In this document: positions 24,385 to 34,119 of the stretch, one piece after another | How the letters are laid out: each line of letters opens with the position of its first letter | How positions within the stretch are numbered: position 1 is the first letter of the stretch | Assembly (NCBI RefSeq): GCF_036046055.1 | Contig: NZ_CP107939.1 | Location: 5,456,001-5,520,000, forward strand | Source of the DNA: Nocardia sp. NBC_00403 | Lineage (GTDB): Bacteria; Actinomycetota; Actinomycetes; Mycobacteriales; Mycobacteriaceae | Reading direction: 5' to 3' | DNA length: 64,000 nt | Notes under the pieces: model-generated | Database searches by the model: none | What the model saw: the letters and a program-made list of their open reading frames with translations, nothing else | What the model was told of the DNA's origin: nothing | Translations under genes and position numbers: made by a program

Positions 24385-24419
24385 TCGCATCTGATGCGAG
24401 AAAGTCGCATCGTATGCGA
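24385..24419. promoter_or_regulatory. two tandem TCGCAT-N3-ATGCGA palindromes
   Basis: TCGCAT-CTG-ATGCGA at 24385-24399 and TCGCAT-CGT-ATGCGA at 24405-24419 are perfect 6-bp dyads. Their centres are exactly 20 bp apart, two helical turns. They stand just upstream of the recombinase-HTH-recombinase operon, the expected site for autoregulation by its small XRE protein. Confidence 0.65.
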
Positions 24420-24673
24420 GTCGTGATCGAACCCGCAGGCAGTTGGACCGAACCTGGCCACGCCGAAGCGCGACAGGACTACGATTACGCATGCCGACCC
24501 GGATGAAAATGGCTGGTAGAACCCGAAAACGAGCTCCCGCTCCGGGCGATCTCCACACCGTCGCGAGTTCGCACCCGATGCAATTGGCGGCGAAAGGAAC
24601 ATCTTTGAGAAATCCGGCGCTTAAGGATCGGATTCGGCGAACGGGGTTGGCCGGTAGGTGATTTCATGTCGCG

Positions 24674-27600
24674 GTGACGGATGAGGGTTACGGCCGGTTC
24701 GGGTCGTATTCGCGGGTTGAGCTGGAGAGATTCTTCTATCTCGACGATGAGGACCGGCGACTGATCGCGGCCCGCCGCCGTGACTACAACCGCCTTGGAT
24801 TCGCGCTCCAGATGGTCACGGTCCGTCACTTGGGGATGTTCCTGGCCGATCCCCTCGACGTGCCGGCGGAGGCGGTCGCCTACGTCGCCGAGCAGCTCGA
24901 TATCGCCGATCCGGCGTGCGTGAAGAGCTATGTGGACCGGGAGAAGACCAAGCTCGAACACGCCTGGGAGATCCAGCGGGAGTACGGCCTTGTGGGGTTC
25001 GCCGAGGTCGAGGCGGAGTTGTCAGCGTGGATCGCGGACCAGTCGTGGATGACCGGCGACGGACCGAAAGTGATCTCCGACGGCGCGGTGGCGTGGCTGC
25101 GGGAACGCCAAGCGCTGCTGCCGGGAATCACGACGCTGGAACGTCTTGTCGGAGAAGGCCGTAAGACGGCTGATCGGCGGTTGTCGGCTCAGCTCACAGA
25201 ACGGCTACCGGCGACGGCGAAGACAGCTCTGCGTGCATTGCTGAGCTCGCCTGTCGATGGCAAGGTGCGGATCAGCGAGCTGGAGCGGCTGCGCAAGGGC
25301 GTGTTCCGGCCCACCTCCAAGGGCATGGTCACCGCGGTGGATCGGTTGTCGGACCTGCTCGGGATCGGTGTCGATCTGGACGTGTCGCAGGTGCCGCCGC
25401 GTCGCCTGATCGGGTTGGCGACCTACGGGTTGTCGAGCAAGGCGGCGCAGCTACGGCGGCTCGAGCCGCCCGAGTATCGGCTGGCAGTGCTGGTGGCGAC
25501 GGTGAAGGTGCTGATCGGGCGGGCCACCGATGACGTTCTCGAGTTGTTCGACCTGCTGATGGTCACCGACCTGTACTCCAAGGCCGAACGCGAATCCAAG
25601 GATGAGAAGCTGCGCCGCTACCCGCGGGTGTCGCGGCACGCGGGCAAGCTCGGGCCGCGGTGAAGGTGCTGCTGGAGATGACGGAGGTGGGACCGGAGCT
25701 GAGTTTGGAGATGATCTGGGACCACATCGAGAACGCCGTCACCAAGAGCGAGCTGCGCAGGGCGGTGGCCGCGATCAACGAGCTCGTGCCGGTCGACGAC
25801 GCCGAGTTGAGCGGGCAGCGGCTCGAGGAGCTGGCCGGGCGGCTGGCGACAGTGCGCACGTTCCTGCCGCCGATGATGAGGGTCGTCGAGTTCGGCGCGA
25901 GTACCGAGGGCGCGGCGGTGCTGGCGGCGACGAAAACCCTCGGTGAGTTGATGACCACGAAAACGAAACTGCCCGCGACCTGGCTCGATGCCCGCAAAGT
26001 CGATCACGACCTGATCGGCGGGGCGTGGAAATGCCTCGTCTATCGGGAACCTCGTCCGGCCGCGACGGTGGACTGCGCCGCCTACACGTTGTGCCTGTTG
26101 GAGCAGTTCCATCGACATCTCAAACAGCGCAACATCTTCGCGCCACATTCCTCGCGGTGGCGCGACCCGCGCGCCCAGCTGCTGTCGGGCGTGGCGTGGG
26201 AACGGACCCGCGAGGTGGGCATGAACGCGCTGAACCTGCCGACGGACCCGGCGGCGCTGCTGGCCGATCACGCCGCCGCGGTGGACACCGCCTATCGGCA
26301 GGTCGCCGCCCGCCTGGACGGCGACGGCCCTGCCAGCGTCGACGAGGACGGCAAGCTGCACCTGGCCGCGCTCGAGGCAGTGCCGGATCCGCCATCGCTG
26401 ACCGACCTGCGCCGGCGCGTCGAGCGGATGCTGCCGGAAGTCGATCTGCCGGAGATGGTCCTGGAAGTGATGTCGTGGGTGCCCGGGTTCACCGAGGCGT
26501 TCGTCCACGCCTCCGGCAACGACGCCCGTGTCGCCGACCTCGGATTGTCGGTGGCGGCCGTGCTCTGCGGGCATGCGATGAACGTGGGTTTCAAACCGGT
26601 GACCAGCCCTGGTGTGCCCGCGCTGACCCGGGACCGGCTCCATCGCGTCGACCAGCACTATGTGCGGTTGGAGACGATGAGCACCGCCAACGTCGCGCTG
26701 ATCGAGGCCCAGGCGCGGGTGCGGTTGGCGCGGACCTGGGGTGGCGGGTTGTTGGCGTCGGTCGACGGTATCCGGTTCGTCACCCCGATCCGCACGATCC
26801 ACGCTCGACCGAGCCCACGGTTCTTCGGCCGCCGGCGAGGCATCACCTGGTTGAACATGCTCAACGGTCAGGCCGCCGGCCTGGCTGCGAAGGTCGTGTC
26901 CGGGACGCCACGCGACTCGCTGCACATTGTCGATGTGTTGCAGAGCCAGCACGGCGGGCGGGTGCCCGATTCGGTCATTTCCGACACCGGATCGTATTCC
27001 GACATAGTCTTCGGTCTCCTGCATTTGACCGGCTACCAATATCGGCCGCAGCTGGCGAATCTGCCCGATCAGCGGCTGTGGCGGTTCGACACCCGCGCCG
27101 ACTACGGGCCACTGGATCAAGCCGCCCGCGGCCGTATCGACGTCGACAAGATCGCCACGCATTGGCAAGACATGTGCCGGGTGGCGGTGTCGATCCACTC
27201 CGGTGAGGTCAGCGGTCACGACGTGACCCGCATGATTTCCCGCGATGAGCGTCCGACACCGCTGGGGAGGCCATCGCGCACTACGGGCGGATCTTCAAGA
27301 CCCTGCACATCCTGCGCCTGGTCAACGACGAACCCTACCGGCGTGAAGGCAAGGCCCAAGCCAACCTCGTCGAAGGCCGCCACGACCTGGCGCGGCGGAT
27401 CTACCACGGCCGTAAGGGCGAAATGGTACGCGCCGACTACGAAGGCATGGAAGACCAACTCTCAGCGCTCGGCTGGTGCTCAACTGTCTCGTGCTGTGGA
27501 ACACCGTCTACAGCGACCGCGCCCTGGAACAGCTTCGCGCACAGGGCTATCCGGTGCGCGAGGAGGACGCCGCCCGGTTGTCGGCGTTCATCCGCGGCCA

Positions 27601-27694
27601 CATCGGCCTGGACGGGCATTACGCCTTCCACCTGCCCGACCTCGACGGAACCCACCGGCCGCTGCGCGATCCCGATGCCCGCGACGATGAATGA
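24674..27694 (+). pseudogene. tnpA: Tn3-family transposase, three single-base frameshifts
   Basis: The sequence covers a full TnpA of about 1,000 residues: N-terminal DUF4158 part (FGSYSRVELERFFYLDDEDR), central part and the catalytic region (GGGLLASVDGIRFVTPIRTI, ISDTGSYSDIVFGLLHLTGY, then LVNDEPYRREGKAQANLVEG and the end at DARDDE). The frame breaks three times. A GGGG has become GGG at about 25652. A G5 run has become G4 at about 27265. CC has become C at about 27472. Each repair restores the expected protein. It is inactive as read, unless these are sequencing errors. Confidence 0.88.
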
Positions 27695-27811
27695 GCCGCG
27701 TGTCGGTAGCCATGGCGACACTGGTCTAGACAGGCAAGGCAATCATCCAGCCGAAACCACCATCCAGCCCGGAGAAGGTGACGTGCACTGCGGCTGCCCC
27801 ACCATTGCCTC

Positions 27812-28243
27812 ATGGACAGCTCTGAACTTGCAAAGCTGGTCGCCCACGAACTGCGGAAAGTTGGCCTGCCGTTCGTGGACCGCGAACCGAAGCGCGACGC
27901 AGGAGGAATTGCGCTCGGCGCGGGATTCGACGACACACCTCACGTCTCGGTGGCGTGGGTTGTCTCCGGAGACCTTAATGACGAAGCACAGCAGTCGATG
28001 GAGAGTTTGCTCTCGCCGTCCGAGTATCGCCGGCCTGTGCAGGAACGACTGGATGAACTGTTCTCATCCTCCTCGCGCTATGGCTACCGCGATCAAGTCC
28101 GCCGCATCATGGCCACTGCGATCCACGAGATCCTCCTGTCAGGAGGGTTCGATGCTCGGGTGAGGATGGACGACACCCATCCCGGGATGACTGTGGACGT
28201 GTTCGACCGGGCCGAACCCAGCAAAACACGCGGTCCCCGCTGA
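27812..28243 (+). CDS. hypothetical protein
   Basis: 143 residues, soluble, mixed alpha/beta composition (MDSSELAKLVAHELRKVGLP, HVSVAWVVSGDLNDEAQQ, YRDQVRRIMATAIHEILLSG). I do not recognise the family. The ATG at 27812 has no strong ribosome site, but codon use is coding-like across the whole frame. It lies between the Tn3 transposase pseudogene and the Tn3-type element at 28354, so it is probably cargo. Confidence 0.5.
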   Translation: MDSSELAKLVAHELRKVGLPFVDREPKRDAGGIALGAGFDDTPHVSVAWVVSGDLNDEAQQSMESLLSPSEYRRPVQERLDELFSSSSRYGYRDQVRRIMATAIHEILLSGGFDARVRMDDTHPGMTVDVFDRAEPSKTRGPR

Positions 28244-28341
28244 ACGTTTGATTGCCATAACAGGTTCGCCTGCGTGAGACGACGACCCCCAATGAGGGTT
28301 CTGGACTGGTGAGGACTCGTTCGGAAACAACGGATACGGCG

Positions 28342-28644
28342 TCATCGCATTTCGGGGTTCCGGTAGTAATCGCCGAAAAACCAACGGACATGGCGTAGGC
28401 CCTGGTCAGGGATGGATGCGGCGTTGAGGGTTCGGGCTGGCCACTGGTCGTCTGGACGCTGGAGGACCTGGGCCTGGAGGCGGTCGCGGAGGTCGGATTC
28501 CTCGGGTGTGAGCGGGTCGTCGGGGCGGCGGATGCTGGCGTGCTTGGGCCGGATCGCCACGCCATCGTCTGCGGCGGTGTGTTCGACTTCTTGGCGTCCT
28601 GCGGTTTCGTGGTCGCTGCGGGGGCTGTCGCACAACTCTCGCAT
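28342..28644 (-). CDS. hypothetical ORF reading out through the Tn3-type inverted repeat
   Basis: 100 codons from ATG 28644. PLTPEESDLRDRLQAQVLQR is protein-like, and the last residues (VRWFFGDYYRNPEMR) are encoded by the 35-bp inverted repeat of the surrounding element. I do not recognise it. The other copy of the repeat also reads CFFGDYYRNP in the plus direction, so the ending is a property of the repeat. The IS630 copy inserted 45 bases upstream of the start may have removed its promoter. Confidence 0.35.
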   Translation of the reverse strand: MRELCDSPRSDHETAGRQEVEHTAADDGVAIRPKHASIRRPDDPLTPEESDLRDRLQAQVLQRPDDQWPARTLNAASIPDQGLRHVRWFFGDYYRNPEMR

Positions 28645-28689
28645 CTGATCGTTTGTGAGAATCGCGAATCCGATTCCAGCGGGGAACTA

Positions 28690-29876
28690 GTGCCGCGTCA
28701 AGCAACCTTCGGTAGGTAATCCGGCAGCCGGATCTTGGAGTTGACGGCGAACTCGCGCTTGGGCTGGGCGTGTTGGTTGTGCCAGCGGAGGTAGGCGCCG
28801 ATCGCGGCGTCCTGTTCGCCGTGGCTGCAATGGTCGGTGCCGTTGAGAGCGAAGTAGCGCAACGCCGCGAATTCGGACTCGATCCAGTTCAACCACGACG
28901 AATAGGTCGGCAGGAACACCAGTTCCACGTCGTTGGCTGCGGCCCAGTCCCGGACCTCGGCTCGCTTGTGCGGGGAGAAGTTGTCGGCGATGACGTAGAG
29001 CTTGTCCCCGGGCCAGCGCTCCCGCAGCGACTTCAACAACGCCAGAAACTCCTGCCACCGCTTACGATCCCGGATCCGATAGTGGATCTTCCCGGTAGCC
29101 AGATCCAGAGCACCGAGTAGGTGCCGCACACCCTGGGTGCGGTGATAGGTCGCCCGCAACCGTTTCGGGCTTCGTCGCGGAAACCAGCCACGACCAGTGC
29201 GGGGTTGCAGGTTGAGCGGCCCGAACTCGTCCACGCAAACCACCCGCCCATCGGCCGGCGGATGATCGTAGAGGTCGAGGACGCGGTTCATCTTGGCAGT
29301 GAACTCCGGATCGGTACCGGCTTTCCAGGTCTTGGTGGTCTGCCACGACACCCCCTCGGCTTTGAGGATCTTGCGCAGAGTCTCGCGGCTGATATCGGCG
29401 ATCTCGTTGGTGACCAGTACTTCTCGCAGTTTCGACAGACTCCACACCGAGAACGGCCAGCCCAGGTCCCGCGGACAGCACCGAGCGATGCAAGCGATGC
29501 GTTCACGCGCCGCCCGATCCACCTTCTTCGGCCTGCCCGCGCTCCATTTTGGGTCCAGAGCCTCGAACCCCCGTTCGTTGAACTCGTGGATCACTTGCCG
29601 CACATAAGCTTCGCTGACCTGCATCAACCTCGCGATCGCGGGGACCGGCTGCCGCTGCGCCGAGGCCATCACCACGATCGCACGTCGCGTCCTGATCGGT
29701 TGTCTGCTCGTCTTCGTGATCTTCTGCAACCGGCGCCCCTCTTCCGGGGTCACCGCTCGCACAAACACTTCCGGCCTCCGGGCCACCGGCACCACCTCCA
29801 CCGGCAGCATCACCGGCCACGTGCCCACGATCAACTCGACACCCGGTTACCGGGGCAACCTACTTAGACGAGGCAC
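28690..29876. mobile_element. IS630-family insertion sequence, complete
   Basis: 1,187 bp flanked by TA on both sides (28688-28689 and 29877-29878), the IS630/Tc1 target. The ends read GTGCCGCGTC and, inverted, GTGCCTCGTC. It contains one intact transposase on the minus strand. It is nested inside the Tn3-type element 28354-30810, so it arrived later. Confidence 0.88.
28698..29834 (-). CDS. IS630-family transposase
   Basis: 378 residues. Tandem HTH motifs are at the N-terminus (AIARLMQVSEAYVRQVIHEF, ISRETLRKILKAEGVSW). The DDE catalytic domain has the Asp in GRVVCVDEFGPLNLQPRTGR, the second Asp in KLYVIADNFSPHKRAEV and the Glu in YSSWLNWIESEFAALRY. All three acidic residues are present, so the enzyme looks active. 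It fills almost the entire IS, starting near one end (TTG at 29834 or GTG at 29828) and ending 8 bases from the other. Confidence 0.92.
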   Translation of the reverse strand: MIVGTWPVMLPVEVVPVARRPEVFVRAVTPEEGRRLQKITKTSRQPIRTRRAIVVMASAQRQPVPAIARLMQVSEAYVRQVIHEFNERGFEALDPKWSAGRPKKVDRAARERIACIARCCPRDLGWPFSVWSLSKLREVLVTNEIADISRETLRKILKAEGVSWQTTKTWKAGTDPEFTAKMNRVLDLYDHPPADGRVVCVDEFGPLNLQPRTGRGWFPRRSPKRLRATYHRTQGVRHLLGALDLATGKIHYRIRDRKRWQEFLALLKSLRERWPGDKLYVIADNFSPHKRAEVRDWAAANDVELVFLPTYSSWLNWIESEFAALRYFALNGTDHCSHGEQDAAIGAYLRWHNQHAQPKREFAVNSKIRLPDYLPKVA

Positions 29877-29904
29877 TAGCCGATCAGAAGATGGTCCGCC
29901 CGCG

Positions 29905-30672
29905 CTATTCGCAGACCTGGGTGTGGGAGAACATGAATTCAACGGTGACGGCCGCCCGTGCCGGGGCGAATCGGTTGTGCGGTATGCCGGGGGTGAAGGC
30001 GAAGACCGAGACGTTCTCGTTCTGGCGATCCAGCCACCAGCCCGCGGTGCGGCAGGCGCGCCACCGGGTACCGCTCCAGTCGGCGAGCCTTTCCTCGCCC
30101 GCGGAACCGAATGTCCAGCCGCCGGAATCACCCAGATGAGCGAGCAAGCGGCCGGCCACTTGATCATCGGGCGTGCCGTCGGCGGCGGCGATGGCGAAGG
30201 TGCGCATGCAGTAGCTCCTCGTGTTGGAGCAGCTGGTCGTGTGGTCGGCGACCGTCAGACCGGCTGGCAGGGGTAGCAGCAGTTCGGCGTCGGGGGTCGC
30301 GACGGCCTTGCCTCCGTAGGCTTGGTCCTCCGCGAAGACGCCGAGGTCGCCCAGCACGAAGTACAGCAGCACGAACAGGGCCAGTACGCCGTACAGCCCG
30401 CCGAGCACCCGGGCGATCCAGTGCTGGACCCCACCACCGTCGGTACCGGCCCAGTCCCAGATCAGTCCCGCCAGCAGCACCACGACACCGGCGGCGATCA
30501 TCAGCACCTCGAGACTGTGCTGAAAGTGGCGCACTCTCCAGCCCCCGTACGCCACACCCAGTTCGGCCACGGTCAGCACCGCCAACACCGCACCCACGCG
30601 CCACCGGGTGCGGGGCGCTCGCGCCGCGAGCAGCCAGCAGACCAACGGCACCAACAAGATCAGCCAAAACAC
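29905..30672 (-). CDS. hypothetical membrane protein with extracytoplasmic C-terminal domain
   Basis: 255 residues. Three to four transmembrane helices occupy residues 1-120 (MFWLILLVPLVCWLLAAR, VLAVLTVAELGVAYGG, VLMIAAGVVVLLAGLIWDWA, LGGLYGVLALFVLLYFVLGD). A soluble domain with paired cysteines follows (TTSCSNTRSYCMRTF) and probably faces outside. I do not recognise the family. It is the only non-transposon gene within the Tn3-type element and may be its passenger. Confidence 0.65.
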   Translation of the reverse strand: MFWLILLVPLVCWLLAARAPRTRWRVGAVLAVLTVAELGVAYGGWRVRHFQHSLEVLMIAAGVVVLLAGLIWDWAGTDGGGVQHWIARVLGGLYGVLALFVLLYFVLGDLGVFAEDQAYGGKAVATPDAELLLPLPAGLTVADHTTSCSNTRSYCMRTFAIAAADGTPDDQVAGRLLAHLGDSGGWTFGSAGEERLADWSGTRWRACRTAGWWLDRQNENVSVFAFTPGIPHNRFAPARAAVTVEFMFSHTQVCE

Positions 30673-30831
30673 GTCGCCAGTCTAAAACGGGGGTCCGGGA
30701 ACATCGGCGAGAAAAGTCACGCTGAGGAGGGCACCCCGAGCACCAAACAAGCTCGCCACCAACGAATTACGCAAATCCGTTGTTTTTTCGGCGATTACTA
30801 CCGGAACCCCATTTCAGGGGTATGGGCTGGC

Positions 30832-31020
30832 TCAGTGACGTCGGTTGGCGCCGGGGCCGAGGAGGCTGGTGAGCCGGCGCATGGCCTTGGGGGATGGTTC
30901 GAAGTAGCGGCGCAGGTTCTCAGGTTTGCGGTGCCGGGATATGGCCATGAGTTCGAGGAGGCTCGCCCCGGACTGGCCGGGGCGGGTGAGCCGGGAATGG
31001 TGCAGGTCGTGGAGGTCCCA
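30832..31020 (-). pseudogene. C-terminal fragment of a tyrosine integrase
   Basis: The minus strand reads [40 protein letters not shown] and [17 protein letters not shown] to a [12 protein letters not shown] is the HxLR-type box (Arg changed to His) and [12 protein letters not shown] carries the catalytic Tyr region of an actinobacterial integrase. The upstream catalytic part is missing. The Tn3-type element inserted 16 bases after its stop codon. Confidence 0.65.
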
Positions 31021-31219
31021 CCACCCGTTCGGTCGCGGCGCCCACCACCCGTTCGGCGGTGCGGATAGCGATGTCGCTGCACCCAGCGGTGGGAGCAAGG
31101 CACAATCGCGGCATATCGGGGGGCGGATTCATAGTGCCGCGAACTCGCTGGGTTGTGTCGACCCCCAGCCGAGGGCGTGGCTCCCGCTCCAGACAGATTG
31201 AATGTGAAAGGACTGCGGC

Positions 31220-32155
31220 GTGCGGGAAGTGGCGAGCCACCGTATCGATGAGTGGCGAATGGCCTACGCGCTGGACGGAATCCCCGAGCGCACAAGGATC
31301 CACTGGGAGCACTGGTGCGACGGCCCGTCTCTCGGGATTCTGCAGGAGATGTGCGACATGCTCCTCGACCACCTCGCCGCGCGCATCGCGCAGGACCCCG
31401 AGCTGTGTTCGCCTCCTTCGGCCGTAGTCCTGCGCACTGCAGCGGAGTGCGCTCTCGGGGCTTTGAGCTATGGCGCGTCCCCCAACGGCGACCAAGAGGT
31501 GCCTCTCCCGCTCATCGGCGAGACGTTCAGTAGTGAGGTAGCCGGCTACGATCCTCCTGTCGACCAGGCACCGACCGCACGAACCTGGCGGCAAGTGTTC
31601 TCATTGTGCCTGATCAGCGGCCCATGGGAGCGAGACCGAGCGATCGGCGGGCTGCTGCGCGTCGACTTTGCGCCCACGATCCGTGAGGGAGTGCCGTACT
31701 CGCCGCTGGAATCACAGTCGGATCCAGCGGATATCGCGGAGATGGACGCGTTGTGCAGCTACCTGGTCGGGCCGTGGCGATCGAACTATTCCGAGTCCGG
31801 GCTGGTTCTGTGCAAGCCCGACGCGGACGAGCGCGCCGAGGCAGCACGACAGTTGGACGCAGTCGGTGCGCTGACATCGGATCAGCAGCTGCTCCGGACA
31901 CTGCTGGAAGACGACCGGTCGACCTTTGAAGACGCATTGACCACCCGTCTCACTCAGTATCGCGATAACGCAGCAATCGACGCGCCTCCACGAACCCTGT
32001 TGCCGTTCGGCACGATCTCGCTGGTCAAGCTCGCCACCCAGGTTTACGGGTGGGAGTTGGGCATCCGATCCGACTACCTACCGGCGGGCCTACTGCACGG
32101 CGAATACAGCCTTCCCACGGAGCCGGAGGTCGAGGAAGATCTCTGCGAAAAGTGA
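31220..32155 (+). CDS. Imm49-family immunity protein
   Basis: 311 residues. HRIDEWRMAYALDGIPERT, LGILQEMCDMLLDHLAARI, LRTAAECALGALSYG, EMDALCSYLVGPW, CKPDADERAEAARQLDAVGA and YGWELGIRSDYLPAGLLHG follow the Imm49 family of polymorphic-toxin immunity proteins from actinobacteria. Such proteins neutralise a cognate toxin by direct binding. No toxin gene is adjacent; the gene is flanked by an integrase fragment and a Tn3 transposase fragment. GTG at 31220 follows GGACTGCGGC, a weak ribosome site. The C-terminus looks complete or nearly so. Confidence 0.82.
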   Translation: MREVASHRIDEWRMAYALDGIPERTRIHWEHWCDGPSLGILQEMCDMLLDHLAARIAQDPELCSPPSAVVLRTAAECALGALSYGASPNGDQEVPLPLIGETFSSEVAGYDPPVDQAPTARTWRQVFSLCLISGPWERDRAIGGLLRVDFAPTIREGVPYSPLESQSDPADIAEMDALCSYLVGPWRSNYSESGLVLCKPDADERAEAARQLDAVGALTSDQQLLRTLLEDDRSTFEDALTTRLTQYRDNAAIDAPPRTLLPFGTISLVKLATQVYGWELGIRSDYLPAGLLHGEYSLPTEPEVEEDLCEK

Positions 32156-32195
32156 CGTTAAGGATTTATTGTTGGTGCCATCCCATATTTGACGT

Positions 32196-34105
32196 GCTCG
32201 TATGTTCACGATCGCCCGGATCCCCATGTTCGTCCCGAGCGCGAACAGGTCCAGCAGCAGCCGTCTTCGCAACGTGTCGCGGTCGATCACCTCACGAGAG
32301 GCGACCGAGGTGAACTCGGCGGTGAAGTCGGTGAGAAAGTCGGCGTCCTTGAGCACATCGAGGAGATCCAGGGTTCCCCAGCGGCGGGCGACCTCGGCCT
32401 TGATCTTCTCCAGGTTCTCCAGCTCCGGCTGTTTGTCCAACTTCGGCACACTGATCCACTGCTCACCACGCCGCCGCGTCAATCGCACACCGCCGGTAGC
32501 GTTCTGGGCCAGACCGGTATCGAGACGGGCCAGGGCCTGGCTCATCCGCTGCTTCAACCCCGCGATGAACTCGGTCGGATCCAGCGGCTGACGGATCACG
32601 GCGTAGCGCACCTCACGGGCGGTGTCGAAATCACCGGGCAGATCATCTTCAGGGTTGCGCCACCGGTTCCCGCTATCGACATAGATCTCGCGTCTTCGGA
32701 TCGCGTCCCGCAACGCGACCAACACACACAATTCGTATGGGATGCGCCCGACGCGCCCCTTCTCATCGACCACCGCCTCCCGCCACGCTTTCGGCACCAC
32801 ACCATCGAGCGGGGCGAGCGCGTGTTTGTCGTAGAAGCGGACCTTCCCGTCGATGCTCGCGTAGCGCGCCAGCAACTCCATCGCCACCATGACCGGCCGG
32901 TAGGCGGTGTTGTTGCACCGAAAATCCAACGCCGCCAACAACGCCGGCAACATCCGCCGATAGTGATTCGAGTACGAGCTGCGCAGCACCGTGCGCACCC
33001 GCGCCTGGAACACCTGGTCGTTGGCCTTCGCCTCTTTCACCAACTCCCGCAGCGTCTTCTCCCCGACCACCGGATACAGGGCCTCACGCACGATGTCGTC
33101 GGGATGATCGACCGCCGCTTGGGCCAGCCGGAACAGAATGTTCTCCTTGCCCCGCACCCGCCGCAGATCCTCGGTCAGCTCCTTTCCACCCGCCGATCCG
33201 CCGGCGTATTGACCTTGTGCACCAGCTCGATCAGCAGATCCACCAGCGCGTCGGTGATCTCGGCCGACCGCGCCCAGCACAACGCCGCCAGCAAAGTCAG
33301 CATGATCGGCTCGGGCATATCCCGCAGATCTGACGGGAACGACCGCGCCGCTCGTGCCCGCCACGCGTCGACCAGGTTTTCACTCGTATCGTCGAACAAA
33401 TCCGGTGGCAGCTCGAGCGCCCGCACCGCCGCCAGCTTGTCCACCTCGCGCAGCAACGTCTCCAAACTGACCTTGCCTGGATCGGACTTCAACTCCGCCA
33501 ACAGATTCCGGCCACTAGCCAACGGAGCCGCACCAATCGCGACCGTTGTTCAGCCGGTCGATCGACAGCTCACTCAGCCGCGACACGGTGCGATCGCAGA
33601 ACCGCTTCTCGAACGTCGTGCGAGCCGATCCGATGATCCGGTCGATACGTCCGGGTGGTTCGATCCGCTCGGCCCGGCAGCGTACCAGCAGCGCCTGAAG
33701 CAGTTGCTCGTCGCGCAGCTCGACCGGGCACACCTCCGTCGCCAGCCACGACCCGAGTTTGTCCTCGTCGCTGCGTGACGATTCCCGGAAGCCGAACGCA
33801 TCCCGCACCTGTGCCCGGTGGTACTCGATCGTGCTGCCGCTCCAGCGATAGGTGTCCAGCAGCGCTGGATCGACCTTGACCTGATCGGCCATATACGCCA
33901 CCGCGGCGGCCGGTAACTCCTCCGGCCCGGTTGGGAATCGGCCCCCGAGTTCGAAGAATTTCAGCAACAGGCTGAAGCCGAGGCCACGGGTCGCGCCCGA
34001 CTTATTGCCCACCAGCCGCCAGTCTTCACCGACCAGCGTCCACGACCCGATCAAATCCTCGGTCGACCACTCCTGACGCACGCCCGGCAACCGTAGACGA
34101 ATCAC
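32196..34105 (-). pseudogene. tnpA: N-terminal two thirds of a second Tn3 transposase, frameshifted and truncated
   Basis: Starting at 34105 the minus strand gives the DUF4158 N-terminus (TEDLIGSWTLVGEDWRLVGN, GATRGLGFSLLLKFFELGGR). After a shift near 33530 it gives LASGRNLLAELKSDPGKVSL. After a second shift near 33190 (AAAA reduced to AAA) it gives ELTEDLRRVRGKENILFRLA, on to FALGTNMGIRAIV at about 32200. The catalytic domain is missing here. A C-terminal piece on the same strand lies at 20640-20993. Its start is 15 bases from the right 40-bp inverted repeat. Confidence 0.82.
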
Positions 34106-34119
34106 CCTGAGCGCGAAGC

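Larger units (their letters stand above)
28354..30810. mobile_element. Tn3-type non-autonomous element with 5-bp target duplication
   Basis: The left end starts GGGGTTCCGGTAG and the right end finishes CTACCGGAACCCC. The terminal 35 bp are inverted repeats with one mismatch, and GGGG at the outer edge is typical of the Tn3 family. The flanking 5 bases are ATTTC on both sides (28349-28353 and 30811-30815), a target duplication of the expected size. No transposase of its own is present. It carries a short ORF, a membrane-protein gene and an IS630 insertion. Confidence 0.8.

Noticed and set aside
21365..28317. CTGGTGAGGACT shared by 21365-21376 and 28306-28317 as an attachment core
   Set aside because: Only 12 bases, and flanks differ; likely inherited from related integrase gene ends or chance.
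32189..33778. 529-codon plus-strand frame
   Set aside because: Antisense of the truncated Tn3 transposase, whose reading frames carry recognisable family sequence.
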